Shown one piece after another: positions 16,576 through 24,532 of a stretch of 64,000 nucleotides of DNA; the stretch's first letter is position 1, and each line of letters begins with the position of its first letter. This DNA comes from JAJZEO01 sp964477345. GTDB taxonomy: Bacteria; Chlamydiota; Chlamydiia; Chlamydiales; 2-12-FULL-49-11. Where the stretch lies: the NCBI GenBank assembly GCA_964477345.1, contig CAYZDL010000003.1:1-64000 (forward strand), in the 5' to 3' direction. The notes under the pieces are model-generated. The model was not told the DNA's origin, ran no database searches, and was given only the letters and a program-made list of their open reading frames with translations. The position numbers and the translations under genes are program-made.

Positions 16576-17970
16576 ATGGCGCTGGGATTTGAGTTTGAAA
16601 AAGGAATTGTAGAGTTCTTTACTAGAAGGGGGACTATTTTTGATAAGTCCACTTTCGAGGGGTCCTTTCAAAAAAAAATTGAATACTTAAGACAAGAGAA
16701 AAAAGAAATTTCTAGTACTAAGCCAAAGGTAGTCGTTTTGGGCAGGGGGCCGGCAGGTTTGATGAGAGCGATTCAGGCTCTTATGAATGGCCACTCTACG
16801 ACAGTGGTCGAAAAGCGCTCAAAGGATGCTGATGGAAGGAGTAATTCGGTAGCTCTAACTAAAATTACAATTGATATTTTAAAATATTACGGAATTTATC
16901 AATATCTAATGGAGCATAAGTTGATATTTCCACCCTTTCCAGATGGCACTATCAATGTGCGTCTAGGAGATCTTGAAGAGGCTATGCTAGAGATTCTCTA
17001 TCAACTGAACCATGGTTCTGTGATTGAATACGACTCGCAAGTCGAAAAATTAGCGTTAGAGTCTGAAAAAGTGGCTGTGACTCTCAAGTGTAAAGAGGGA
17101 GATGAAAAGACGATTTCTCAGATCGACATTCTTATTAATAGCGAGGGGAGTCGTAGTACAACTAATGCTAAAATGGGAATCAATCGAGTGGAGATATTGC
17201 CTCAGATTCCTGTGATTGCGGCCATATTTAAAGATGAAAGACCCAGTATTACAGGAATTGGATCCCTTTGCTCATATGTAGGAAAAAGTATGGTCTATGT
17301 AGCTGTTACGATTTACTACAATGTTCAATTTTTCTTTTGTTTTTTATTTTCATCGCATTTTAGAGGACAGATCAAAGGATCGATTATTTTAAAAACCCCT
17401 GGGCAAAATTATTTAGGGTGTGGTTTTTCTGATGAAATCAATCATCGGTTACAAGCTTTACAAAAGAAAATTAAAATAGTCTCTCATGAAAATCAGAAGA
17501 AACTAGAAAAAGAGTACGATTCATTTGCAAGACATTGGATCCGTTTGTCGATATGTCATGCAAACCTAGTGTCTCTAATTTCTTGGTACCATAAAGGACC
17601 ACACATGTTAACAGGGGCTCATCTTTCTCTCGAGTCGTTTCAAATGATCAATATTGGGGCTGACCGAGCGACAGAATATATAAAGAAGATGGGAAAAACG
17701 ACGATTTTGCTTGCAGGAGACACAAGCGCCACCGTTGATCCGACAACAGGTCTTGGATGTAATACCGCTATTCAATCGTCTGTCGATTTCCTAGACTTTA
17801 TCTGGGGTCAAGATGAGGGGATTTCACAAGATCGACTTGTTGAAGATTACAACAGCCGAACCGAAGAAAGAGTAAGATTCATTCATAATGCATCGGTAGG
17901 AATGAGAAAGTTGTATCGCCCTGATGCGTTAACGTCCATGTCGATGTTTATGTTGAGACAAGATCAGTAG
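16576..17970 (+). CDS. FAD-dependent monooxygenase-like oxidoreductase
   Basis: Probable flavoprotein of the aromatic-hydroxylase/PHBH fold. The Rossmann FAD motif GRGPAG is at residues 56-61, with the ribose-binding Glu near 79. The second FAD motif (LAGDTSATVDPTTGLGCN, Asp about residue 382) is the GD-x6-P signature. Unlike standalone enzymes it has about 50 residues before the Rossmann motif and a hydrophobic phenylalanine-rich patch around residues 248-262. No quinone-pathway neighbour is present, so the substrate cannot be assigned. A related role in modifying host molecules is possible but unsupported. Confidence 0.75.
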   Translation: MALGFEFEKGIVEFFTRRGTIFDKSTFEGSFQKKIEYLRQEKKEISSTKPKVVVLGRGPAGLMRAIQALMNGHSTTVVEKRSKDADGRSNSVALTKITIDILKYYGIYQYLMEHKLIFPPFPDGTINVRLGDLEEAMLEILYQLNHGSVIEYDSQVEKLALESEKVAVTLKCKEGDEKTISQIDILINSEGSRSTTNAKMGINRVEILPQIPVIAAIFKDERPSITGIGSLCSYVGKSMVYVAVTIYYNVQFFFCFLFSSHFRGQIKGSIILKTPGQNYLGCGFSDEINHRLQALQKKIKIVSHENQKKLEKEYDSFARHWIRLSICHANLVSLISWYHKGPHMLTGAHLSLESFQMINIGADRATEYIKKMGKTTILLAGDTSATVDPTTGLGCNTAIQSSVDFLDFIWGQDEGISQDRLVEDYNSRTEERVRFIHNASVGMRKLYRPDALTSMSMFMLRQDQ

Positions 17971-18039
17971 ATCAATTTCATTTACATTTTTTGTTAAATT
18001 TGAATATGATTACTCTGGATTTTTTACCATGGAGAATCG

Positions 18040-18255
18040 ATGTTTCGAGCAGTTTTTTGTCTTTTTGCTATCTCATTGATCGGGGGCTTGTCAGCAAAGC
18101 AATATACAGAAAGAGAAGCCCCAAGTATCTCTACCCATCTAAAACAAAAAAAATATTGGCGCTGTTCAGATTGCGGTCATTACTATCAACAGGAAGAAAA
18201 GCCGGATGTTTGCTCTAACTGTGCAGGGCACAATTTCTACTTTTATTATCTATAG
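18040..18255 (+). CDS. Small exported rubredoxin-like zinc-ribbon protein
   Basis: 71 residues. A signal peptide covers about residues 1-19, followed by one rubredoxin/rubrerythrin-type knuckle pair: WRCSDCGHYY and, 14 residues after the first cysteine pair, VCSNCAGHNF. Two CxxC pairs would bind one Fe or Zn. GGAG precedes the ATG at 18040; an overlapping ORF in another frame starting at 17991 lacks these motifs. Secreted proteins with only a knuckle pair are uncommon. Its 3' end overlaps the convergent gene by 10 bases. Confidence 0.7.
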   Translation: MFRAVFCLFAISLIGGLSAKQYTEREAPSISTHLKQKKYWRCSDCGHYYQQEEKPDVCSNCAGHNFYFYYL

Positions 18256-18677
18256 AGGGATCTAGCATAGGTTCTTACTGCTTCAAGCCCTACTGCCTGT
18301 ATTAACTCGGTCGATCGACTCTCAAAGAAAGCGATGACATTTTTACCCTCAAGATGGGGTCTCATCGCTCTAAATGCTAACATCATAGCATGGTCGGTGT
18401 GATCATGGATTGATCCTTCTTGGGGTACGTGCATCTTTGCGGGTGATAACAAAGAATCTACCTGATTTTTAAACGCGCGAAAAAGAGGGCTCATTTTCCT
18501 GCTGCATTCGGGGTGGACGACTATACTTAGATCATTAGGGAACAAAGAATCGCATCTGCTGCTTCTCTGGCTTCGAGATGCGTGAATTTTTTCTTCACAA
18601 AGTCCGCAAGTAGCAGCAGAGACTATTGAGATACCAAGTTCTTGACAGATAGAACAGGTGCTTCTCCCGGCTTCCAT
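18246..18677 (-). CDS. Cysteine-rich hypothetical protein, RING-like zinc-binding N-terminus
   Basis: 143 residues. Metal ligands are spaced C8-x2-C11, C24-x2-C27, C42 and H55-x2-C58. This resembles a cross-brace or treble-clef zinc finger of the RING or B-box kind, although the spacing does not exactly match any family I can name. The C-terminal half is helical and lacks cysteines. A very strong AGGAGGTG ribosome-binding site precedes the ATG. No signal peptide. A host-directed, ubiquitin-ligase-like role is conceivable but unproven. Confidence 0.6.
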   Translation of the reverse strand: MEAGRSTCSICQELGISIVSAATCGLCEEKIHASRSQRSSRCDSLFPNDLSIVVHPECSRKMSPLFRAFKNQVDSLLSPAKMHVPQEGSIHDHTDHAMMLAFRAMRPHLEGKNVIAFFESRSTELIQAVGLEAVRTYARSLYR

Positions 18678-18830
18678 TACACCTCCTAAAAAAAAGAGCT
18701 GAGTCTACTTTAACAAATCTTAATCATCAATGGCCAATTTTTTTTAGGATTGAGGAGAGATGAAATAATGGGCAAAATTTGCGAGAACAGGTATGGTAAA
18801 TTATGGCTTATTTATTCAACGGGGTAGGGT

Positions 18831-19466
18831 ATGCGTCAGTTAACATTGGATAAAGCATCCGATATTCAAGAAGAAATTTTAGATCAGTTAAAAAGTAAAG
18901 AGGCTCAACTTTCAATGATCCGAGATTCTAAAGAGCCTATAGGCGTTCGATGGCAAGCTCTCATTGGCGTTGTGATTCCTATCCAAATTGAGACGATTGC
19001 TAAACATGGGTTTTCTCCCGATCAACAGGGTCTTTCGGACTTCAACAAGCAACTTATGAAATTTAATTTGGATCACAAAGTCTTACGTAAGCTCAATGAG
19101 AAAAAATGGGACTATTTAATCGATAAAGCGTTTGGTCTTAGCCAATTTCGGTCAGTTCCGTTAGAAAAAATTCAAAAGGTGATTGTTCAAATTGCCAATG
19201 AAATGACTTCAGAAGATTTTTTGCAAAAGGTCGATCAAATCAAAAAAACTTTTTCTCCAAAGATGCCATTGATCAATAAACGAAAACTTCTTCTTGCTAT
19301 AATCTTTCCTGTTCATTTGAAAATTTTAGCTGACCATGGTTTTGATGGGGATTTGGGATATATTGAGGCCCAAAGAGCTATCTTAGACCACTACTACGAT
19401 CCTGTTATTATAGAAAGTGCCATCAAGGCCCAAGAGACCGTTTTTAAGCGCGCTGAATTAAAATAA
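18831..19466 (+). CDS. Duplicated C10-like domain protein
   Basis: 211 residues consisting of two similar halves. Each half has a helical stretch followed by a hydrophobic helix with a conserved proline and a glycine-phenylalanine turn: VIPIQIETIAKHGF near residue 62, IFPVHLKILADHGF near residue 163. Each then has a closing helix with Asp-Pro or Asp-His. The pattern strongly recalls the small eukaryotic protein C10 (C12orf57, Pfam P_C10), which has LPVATQIQQEVIKAYGF at the equivalent place (from memory). No signal peptide. Function unknown. Confidence 0.6.
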   Translation: MRQLTLDKASDIQEEILDQLKSKEAQLSMIRDSKEPIGVRWQALIGVVIPIQIETIAKHGFSPDQQGLSDFNKQLMKFNLDHKVLRKLNEKKWDYLIDKAFGLSQFRSVPLEKIQKVIVQIANEMTSEDFLQKVDQIKKTFSPKMPLINKRKLLLAIIFPVHLKILADHGFDGDLGYIEAQRAILDHYYDPVIIESAIKAQETVFKRAELK

Positions 19467-19475
19467 TTTTATGTT

Positions 19476-19871
19476 TTATTGTGGGGTGATGATTTTGTGC
19501 AGGCCGTTTTCATCGAAAATAGCTAAGGTTCCTGGGTCGAAATTTACCGATTCCCCAAGTTCATCGGCCATCCCGGTGAGTAGAGGATTGTGGGAAACAA
19601 CTAAAACATCTTGCCCCTGAGGGATTACGGAAAGGGCCTTTAGAAAGTGAGAGGAAGGAGAGAGTTCGAACATCTCTTTTGGTTCAACCCCTCCACAGAG
19701 GAGTTTTGCGGTCTCTTTTGCACGGTCCTTGGGGCTAGTTAGGACAACATCAAAAATGATCCCCTCATTATCGAGCAATTTTCTGAGGATCTTGATCTCT
19801 TCAATGCCTTCGGAGGTTAAATAACCTGTTACAGTGTCGTACTTTCCGTGTCGTACTAAATAAATTGTCAT
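19476..19871 (-). CDS. sixA: SixA-like phosphohistidine phosphatase
   Basis: Small histidine-phosphatase-superfamily protein. The catalytic RHG is at residues 7-9, with the superfamily's downstream LTSPKDRAKETAKLL and VVSHNPLLTGM motifs; the second catalytic His is in the latter. The 131-residue length and absence of a lid domain fit SixA, which removes phosphate from phosphohistidine of phosphotransfer proteins. The substrate here is unknown. It lies 14 bases downstream of dnaJ and may be cotranscribed. Confidence 0.8.
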   Translation of the reverse strand: MTIYLVRHGKYDTVTGYLTSEGIEEIKILRKLLDNEGIIFDVVLTSPKDRAKETAKLLCGGVEPKEMFELSPSSHFLKALSVIPQGQDVLVVSHNPLLTGMADELGESVNFDPGTLAIFDENGLHKIITPQ

Positions 19872-19885
19872 GAATTTAAAAGTCT

Positions 19886-21037
19886 CTAGAACAATGACTT
19901 CAATTTGTCAAAGAAAGATCTTGTCTGGGGAGAGTTTTGGGGTTTTTCACTTTCGGCAAAACCGCGCAGAATCTCTTTTTGCTCTGCTGTCAAATTGACA
20001 GGAGTTTCTACTTGAACGTGAACTAGAAGATCACCTGTTCCATTACCATGGACGTTTGTAAAGCCTTGTCCTTTAATCCTTAAAACCTTACCAGGTTGGG
20101 TACCTTCGGGGATTGTTACGCGGCATGTAGGTCCGAGGGGGGTCGGAATTTCTCTTTTAGTTCCAAGAGCCGCATCGATACAGCTTATTGGCAAAGTTAA
20201 AATGACGTTATCGCCTTCTCGTTTAAACATATCATGGGGCTTTACTTCAACGTATACATAAAGATCTCCAGGAGGGCCGCCATTTTCGCCTGCATCCCCA
20301 AACCCAGACATTTTCATTCTCATTCCAGAATCAATGCCGGCAGGAATTTGAACTTTTACGTTTTGCTTCTTTTTTTGTTTGCCAGAGCCATGACAAGAGG
20401 GGCATGGTTTTGCAATCATCGTCCCTGAACCATGGCAATTAGGGCAGGTGCTTGTTACACTAAAAAAACCGCGAGTTTGTTGCAAATGACCAGAGCCATT
20501 GCAAGTAGAACAAGTTTTTAAGTCAGATTTACTAGCAGCTCCCGTTCCTTCGCATTTTTCGCAATTGACGTTGTTTGTAATCACAACTTCTTTTTGAACG
20601 CCTCGGGCTGCCTCATCGAAAGTGACGGCAATTTGAATTTTTTTGCTCGCCCCTTGTCTCGCAAAGGAAGACTCATTGCCTGCTTCAAAACCAAAGAAGC
20701 TGTCAAAAATTGAGCCACCACCTGGACCTCCACCACCACCGCCACCGAAAGCTCCCATGAAAGTGCGAAGGGCCTCTTCCATTGAGGAGAATCCAGCTCC
20801 GCCGCCCATGCCTGAGCCTCGGACGCCTTCTTTGCCGTACTGATCGTACATTTTTCGCTTATTCTCATCAGAAAGGACTTCGTAGGCTTCAGAAATCTCT
20901 TTGAATTTTTTGGCGGCATCCTCATCGCCCTGATTTTTATCGGGATGGTACTTAAGAGCCATTTTTCGGTAGGCTTTTTTGACTTCATCTTGAGAGGCAC
21001 TCTTTGAGATACCTAGGACTGCATAATAGTCAGACAT
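19886..21037 (-). CDS. dnaJ: Chaperone DnaJ (type I Hsp40)
   Basis: Co-chaperone that delivers substrates to DnaK and stimulates its ATPase. The J domain has HPD at residues 31-33. A glycine/phenylalanine-rich linker with a six-glycine run follows (about residues 78-115). The four CxxCxGxG zinc repeats (CEKCEGTG, CSTCNGSG, CPNCHGSG, CPSCHGSG) are all intact. Length is 383 residues. It follows rpsU directly, as in C. trachomatis. Confidence 0.97.
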   Translation of the reverse strand: MSDYYAVLGISKSASQDEVKKAYRKMALKYHPDKNQGDEDAAKKFKEISEAYEVLSDENKRKMYDQYGKEGVRGSGMGGGAGFSSMEEALRTFMGAFGGGGGGGPGGGSIFDSFFGFEAGNESSFARQGASKKIQIAVTFDEAARGVQKEVVITNNVNCEKCEGTGAASKSDLKTCSTCNGSGHLQQTRGFFSVTSTCPNCHGSGTMIAKPCPSCHGSGKQKKKQNVKVQIPAGIDSGMRMKMSGFGDAGENGGPPGDLYVYVEVKPHDMFKREGDNVILTLPISCIDAALGTKREIPTPLGPTCRVTIPEGTQPGKVLRIKGQGFTNVHGNGTGDLLVHVQVETPVNLTAEQKEILRGFAESEKPQNSPQTRSFFDKLKSLF

Positions 21038-21045
21038 AGTTTAGA

Positions 21046-21228
21046 TTATGGTCTTTTTTTACGGTACTTAAGAGCTTGTTTTTGTTTGTTTTTTTCTCTA
21101 ACTGACGGTTTGTCATAAAAACGCTTAGCTTTGACGGTTTTCATGACCCCTTCTTTATCAAGTTTCTTTTTGAGGGAGCGTAGGGATTTTTCGATGGCTT
21201 CTCCTACTCGGACCTTCACAGTGATCAT
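21046..21228 (-). CDS. rpsU: 30S ribosomal protein S21
   Basis: Small basic platform protein near the anti-Shine-Dalgarno region. 60 residues: an N-terminal VKVRVGEAIEKSLRSLKKKL, a KAKRFYDKPSVRE middle and a lysine/arginine-rich end. It sits 8 bases upstream of dnaJ, a conserved chlamydial pairing. Confidence 0.95.
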   Translation of the reverse strand: MITVKVRVGEAIEKSLRSLKKKLDKEGVMKTVKAKRFYDKPSVREKNKQKQALKYRKKRP

Positions 21229-21282
21229 TTAGCAATTTCCTGTTTTAAATTGAATCATTGGTTCTTAGATCTTACACCAATC

Positions 21283-21810
21283 TTAAATTTCTGGATAGGC
21301 AATTTCAAGTTTTTCTTCTTTTTTGCCAGCTCTCTCTTGTATGTAATCTCCAATGATCGACATGTCAAGACCGATTCCTACATTTTTTTGCGAGAGAGCA
21401 TGGACGGGGGCATGCAACGAGTTATGCAGGGGGTCAAAGGCGTGGTACTCAATTTGGCCGTCGGCTCTTAAGGAGGCTATCTTTTTCTTCCCTATAAATA
21501 CGGAGGGGGTAGCCCGCCCTATAAATGCCGAATACCCGATTAAGGGCTTTGATTTGGCATAGGCTAGGGTTTTGGCTGTAATGACGCCGATTCGGATTCC
21601 AGTAAAACTTCCCGGTCCCGTACAAGCTGCAAAAATGGTCAAATCATCCAAAGAAAGGGAGTGATTTCTTAAAAGAAGGTCGATTCTTTCAAGAAGTAGG
21701 CAAGTTTGCATTTGATCGGGCATGAGGATCGCTTCTATGAGCTTTTCTCTTTCAAAGAGAGCTACATAGCTATCATTTCCTGAGGTGTCTATTGCAAGAG
21801 TGAACATCAT
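21283..21810 (-). CDS. tsaB: tRNA t6A modification protein TsaB
   Basis: ASKHA-fold partner of TsaD in making N6-threonylcarbamoyladenosine at position 37 of ANN-decoding tRNAs. Signature parts are LAIDTSGNDSYVAL at the start and the CTGPGSFTGIRIGV motif near residue 68. At 175 residues it is shorter than many TsaB proteins, lacking part of the C-terminal subdomain. Two adjacent ATGs (21810, 21807) are possible. It precedes rpsU-dnaJ on the same strand. Confidence 0.88.
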   Translation of the reverse strand: MMFTLAIDTSGNDSYVALFEREKLIEAILMPDQMQTCLLLERIDLLLRNHSLSLDDLTIFAACTGPGSFTGIRIGVITAKTLAYAKSKPLIGYSAFIGRATPSVFIGKKKIASLRADGQIEYHAFDPLHNSLHAPVHALSQKNVGIGLDMSIIGDYIQERAGKKEEKLEIAYPEI

Positions 21811-22015
21811 TTGTTAATGGTACCGTAAAAAACTACGATGAAAAAATATCATAGAATGGTTTAATTAGGGAATAGATAGATAAAAATAAAAGAAAATGAT
21901 GAAAATTCGTTCTTTTTTTTAAAACCGGTGTTAACATGGACACCTAATACTGTTTAATGATTCGAAAAATTGGTTTTTGAATTGTGAGCAGTATATAGAA
22001 ATAGTAGGAGATTTT

Positions 22016-24526
22016 TTGACAAACGACGACTTATTGGGCTCTGCCCACGACGATCTTTCAGAACTTCTTGGGGAAGATTCAGGAAAAAAAATCAGCGATA
22101 CAAGTATCGATGAGTATCCTAAGAATCTCGCCATTATACCACTTACGCATAGGCCGTACATGCCTCACATGGCTGTGCCGATTTTTATCGAGTCAGGTCC
22201 TCATTTACACCTTCTCAAAGAGATGGCAAAATTAAACAATAAGTATCTAGGGCTTGTGTTAACAAAGGACAAAGACCAAGATATTTATAAGGTCGGTTTT
22301 GAGGATCTTCATGATGTGGGAGTGGTGGCCCGTGTTCTCCGTATTTTGAATGTTCAGCAAGATGGAGGAGCGCAAGTTATTCTTAATATCGAGCGTCGCT
22401 TTAGGATCGAAGGGCCTGCTTCAAAGAAGAAGAGCAAGTATCTGATCGCTAAGGTAAACTACTACGAAGAAAAGGTCCCTGCTGATAAAAAAGATATTAT
22501 TACGGCTTATGCAAGCAACTTGATTAAGACCATTAGAGAACTTGTGGCTCATAGTCCTATTTTCAAAGAAGAATTGCAGATTGTTCTCTCTCACTCAGAT
22601 TTTGCTCAACCTTATAAGCTTACAGATTTTGCGGTGGCCTTGACGACTGCAACAAGAGAAGATCTTCAGGATGTTTTGGCTACATTTGATTTACCTAGAC
22701 GGATGGAAAAGGCTCTCCTACTCCTTAAAAAAGAGCTCGACATCAGCAAATTGCAAGTGATGATCAATCAAAAAATTGAATCGACCATTTCAAAAACACA
22801 ACGTGAATACCACTTACGTGAACAGCTCAAGCACATTCAAAAAGAGCTGGGGATGTCAAAAGATGATAAGACCGTTGACATTGATAAATTCCGTGAAAGG
22901 GCCAAACAGCTCAAATTTTCGAAAGAAGCTGAGAAAGTATTTGAAGAGGAGCTCGATAAATTAGGCTTCCTTGATGTGCAGTCAGCAGAATATTCAGTTG
23001 TAAGAAACTATCTAGAGTGGATCACCGTGCTGCCATGGGGAGTTCTAGAAAAGGAAAACGACAATTTAGCTGCAGCTGAAGATGTCCTTGAAAAGGATCA
23101 CTATGGGCTTAAGGATGTGAAAGAAAGGATTATTGAGGTTATTTCTGTCGGTCTTCTAAAAAAGGAAGGAACGAAAGGGTACATCATTTGTCTAGTCGGT
23201 CCTCCAGGAGTTGGTAAAACGAGCATCGGAAAATCAATTGCCCGTGCCTTGAATCGTCCCTTCTATCGCTTTAGCGTAGGGGGCATGAAGGATGAGGCTG
23301 AAATTAAAGGTCATAGAAGAACTTATGTGGGGGCTATGCCTGGCAAAATCGTTCAAGCTCTCAAGCAGACAGAGGTGAGCAATCCAGTGATAATGCTCGA
23401 TGAGGTTGATAAAATTTCATCAAGTTATCATGGAGATCCTGCTTCAGCACTTCTTGAAGTATTAGATCCTGAACAAAACAAAGATTTTCTCGATCATTAT
23501 TTAGATATCCGTTTTGATCTTTCAAATATTTTATTCATTGTCACAGCTAATACAACAGATTCAATTCCAGGACCTCTCTTAGACCGTATGGAAGTGATTC
23601 GTCTTTCCGGATATATTGAAGAGGAAAAACTCCAAATTGCGAAAAAATACCTCATTCCTAAGAATCGAAAAGAGGCGGGGCTTAAAGCAACCGATGTCTC
23701 CTTCACGACCGAAGGGTTGAGGTTCCTGATTAACGGGTACTGCCGAGAAGCTGGGGTTAGAAATCTTGAAAAAAGTATCAATAAAGTCATGAGAAAGATT
23801 GCTACAGAAAAAGTACGTGCTGCGGAATCTAAAAAATCCAAAGTAAAAATTGAAAAGCATGTGATCAACGAAAAAATGGTTGAAAAATATTTAGGTAAGC
23901 CAATCTTCACTTCGGAGACTTTTTATGCGAAAGATAACATTTGTGGAGTAGCTACTGGTTTGGCATGGACATCTATGGGAGGTTCAACCCTCTACGTAGA
24001 AGCAGTTAAAAACCCAGGGAAAAGGCATCAGCTTAAGTTGACCGGGAATTCGGGTGATGTTATGAAAGAATCATCTACGATTGCCTACACCTACTTGATG
24101 AGCGAAAGAGATAAGTACGTGCCTAAAGAAATGAATTTTGAAGAGAACGAAATTCATATCCATATACCCGATGGAGCTACCCCTAAGGATGGTCCATCAG
24201 CAGGGATTACCTTGACAACAGCGATGATATCCCTTTGCAATAATAAGCCAGTACCGCACGATATCGCTATGACAGGAGAAATCACGACCAAAGGAAAAGT
24301 TCTTGCAATTGGTGGATTGAAAGAAAAGGTGATTGCTGCAAGACGGGAAAACATTCACAATGTGATCCTGCCTAAGGAAAATGAAAGGGATTTCAAAGAA
24401 CTCCCTAGTTACTTGACAAAGGGAATGATATTTCACTTTGTTGAGAATTACCAACAAGTTTATGACATATGTTTTGGAAAAGAACTAAAGTCTAAAAAGA
24501 CATCAGGTACCCGTTCCAAAAAATGA
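22016..24526 (+). CDS. lon: ATP-dependent protease Lon
   Basis: Cytosolic AAA+ serine protease degrading misfolded and regulatory proteins. An N-terminal substrate-binding LAN domain (about residues 28-240) is followed by a coiled coil, the ATPase domain with Walker A GPPGVGKTS and Walker B VIMLDEVDK, and the protease domain with catalytic Ser in KDGPSAGITLTTAM (about residue 728) and Lys in the following GLKEKVIAARR. A TTG at 21977 would be 13 codons longer, but AGGAG at 22006-22010 is correctly spaced to TTG 22016. A non-ATG start may tune its level. Confidence 0.95.
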   Translation: MTNDDLLGSAHDDLSELLGEDSGKKISDTSIDEYPKNLAIIPLTHRPYMPHMAVPIFIESGPHLHLLKEMAKLNNKYLGLVLTKDKDQDIYKVGFEDLHDVGVVARVLRILNVQQDGGAQVILNIERRFRIEGPASKKKSKYLIAKVNYYEEKVPADKKDIITAYASNLIKTIRELVAHSPIFKEELQIVLSHSDFAQPYKLTDFAVALTTATREDLQDVLATFDLPRRMEKALLLLKKELDISKLQVMINQKIESTISKTQREYHLREQLKHIQKELGMSKDDKTVDIDKFRERAKQLKFSKEAEKVFEEELDKLGFLDVQSAEYSVVRNYLEWITVLPWGVLEKENDNLAAAEDVLEKDHYGLKDVKERIIEVISVGLLKKEGTKGYIICLVGPPGVGKTSIGKSIARALNRPFYRFSVGGMKDEAEIKGHRRTYVGAMPGKIVQALKQTEVSNPVIMLDEVDKISSSYHGDPASALLEVLDPEQNKDFLDHYLDIRFDLSNILFIVTANTTDSIPGPLLDRMEVIRLSGYIEEEKLQIAKKYLIPKNRKEAGLKATDVSFTTEGLRFLINGYCREAGVRNLEKSINKVMRKIATEKVRAAESKKSKVKIEKHVINEKMVEKYLGKPIFTSETFYAKDNICGVATGLAWTSMGGSTLYVEAVKNPGKRHQLKLTGNSGDVMKESSTIAYTYLMSERDKYVPKEMNFEENEIHIHIPDGATPKDGPSAGITLTTAMISLCNNKPVPHDIAMTGEITTKGKVLAIGGLKEKVIAARRENIHNVILPKENERDFKELPSYLTKGMIFHFVENYQQVYDICFGKELKSKKTSGTRSKK

Positions 24527-24532
24527 GGCTGA

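Noticed and set aside
20643..20843. Proline-rich ORF opposite dnaJ
   Set aside because: The proline run is just the reverse complement of the glycine-rich linker of DnaJ.
21920..21945. GGTGT-N8-ACACC inverted repeat upstream of lon as an operator
   Set aside because: Only 5 bp arms; such short repeats are frequent by chance, and it does not match CIRCE.
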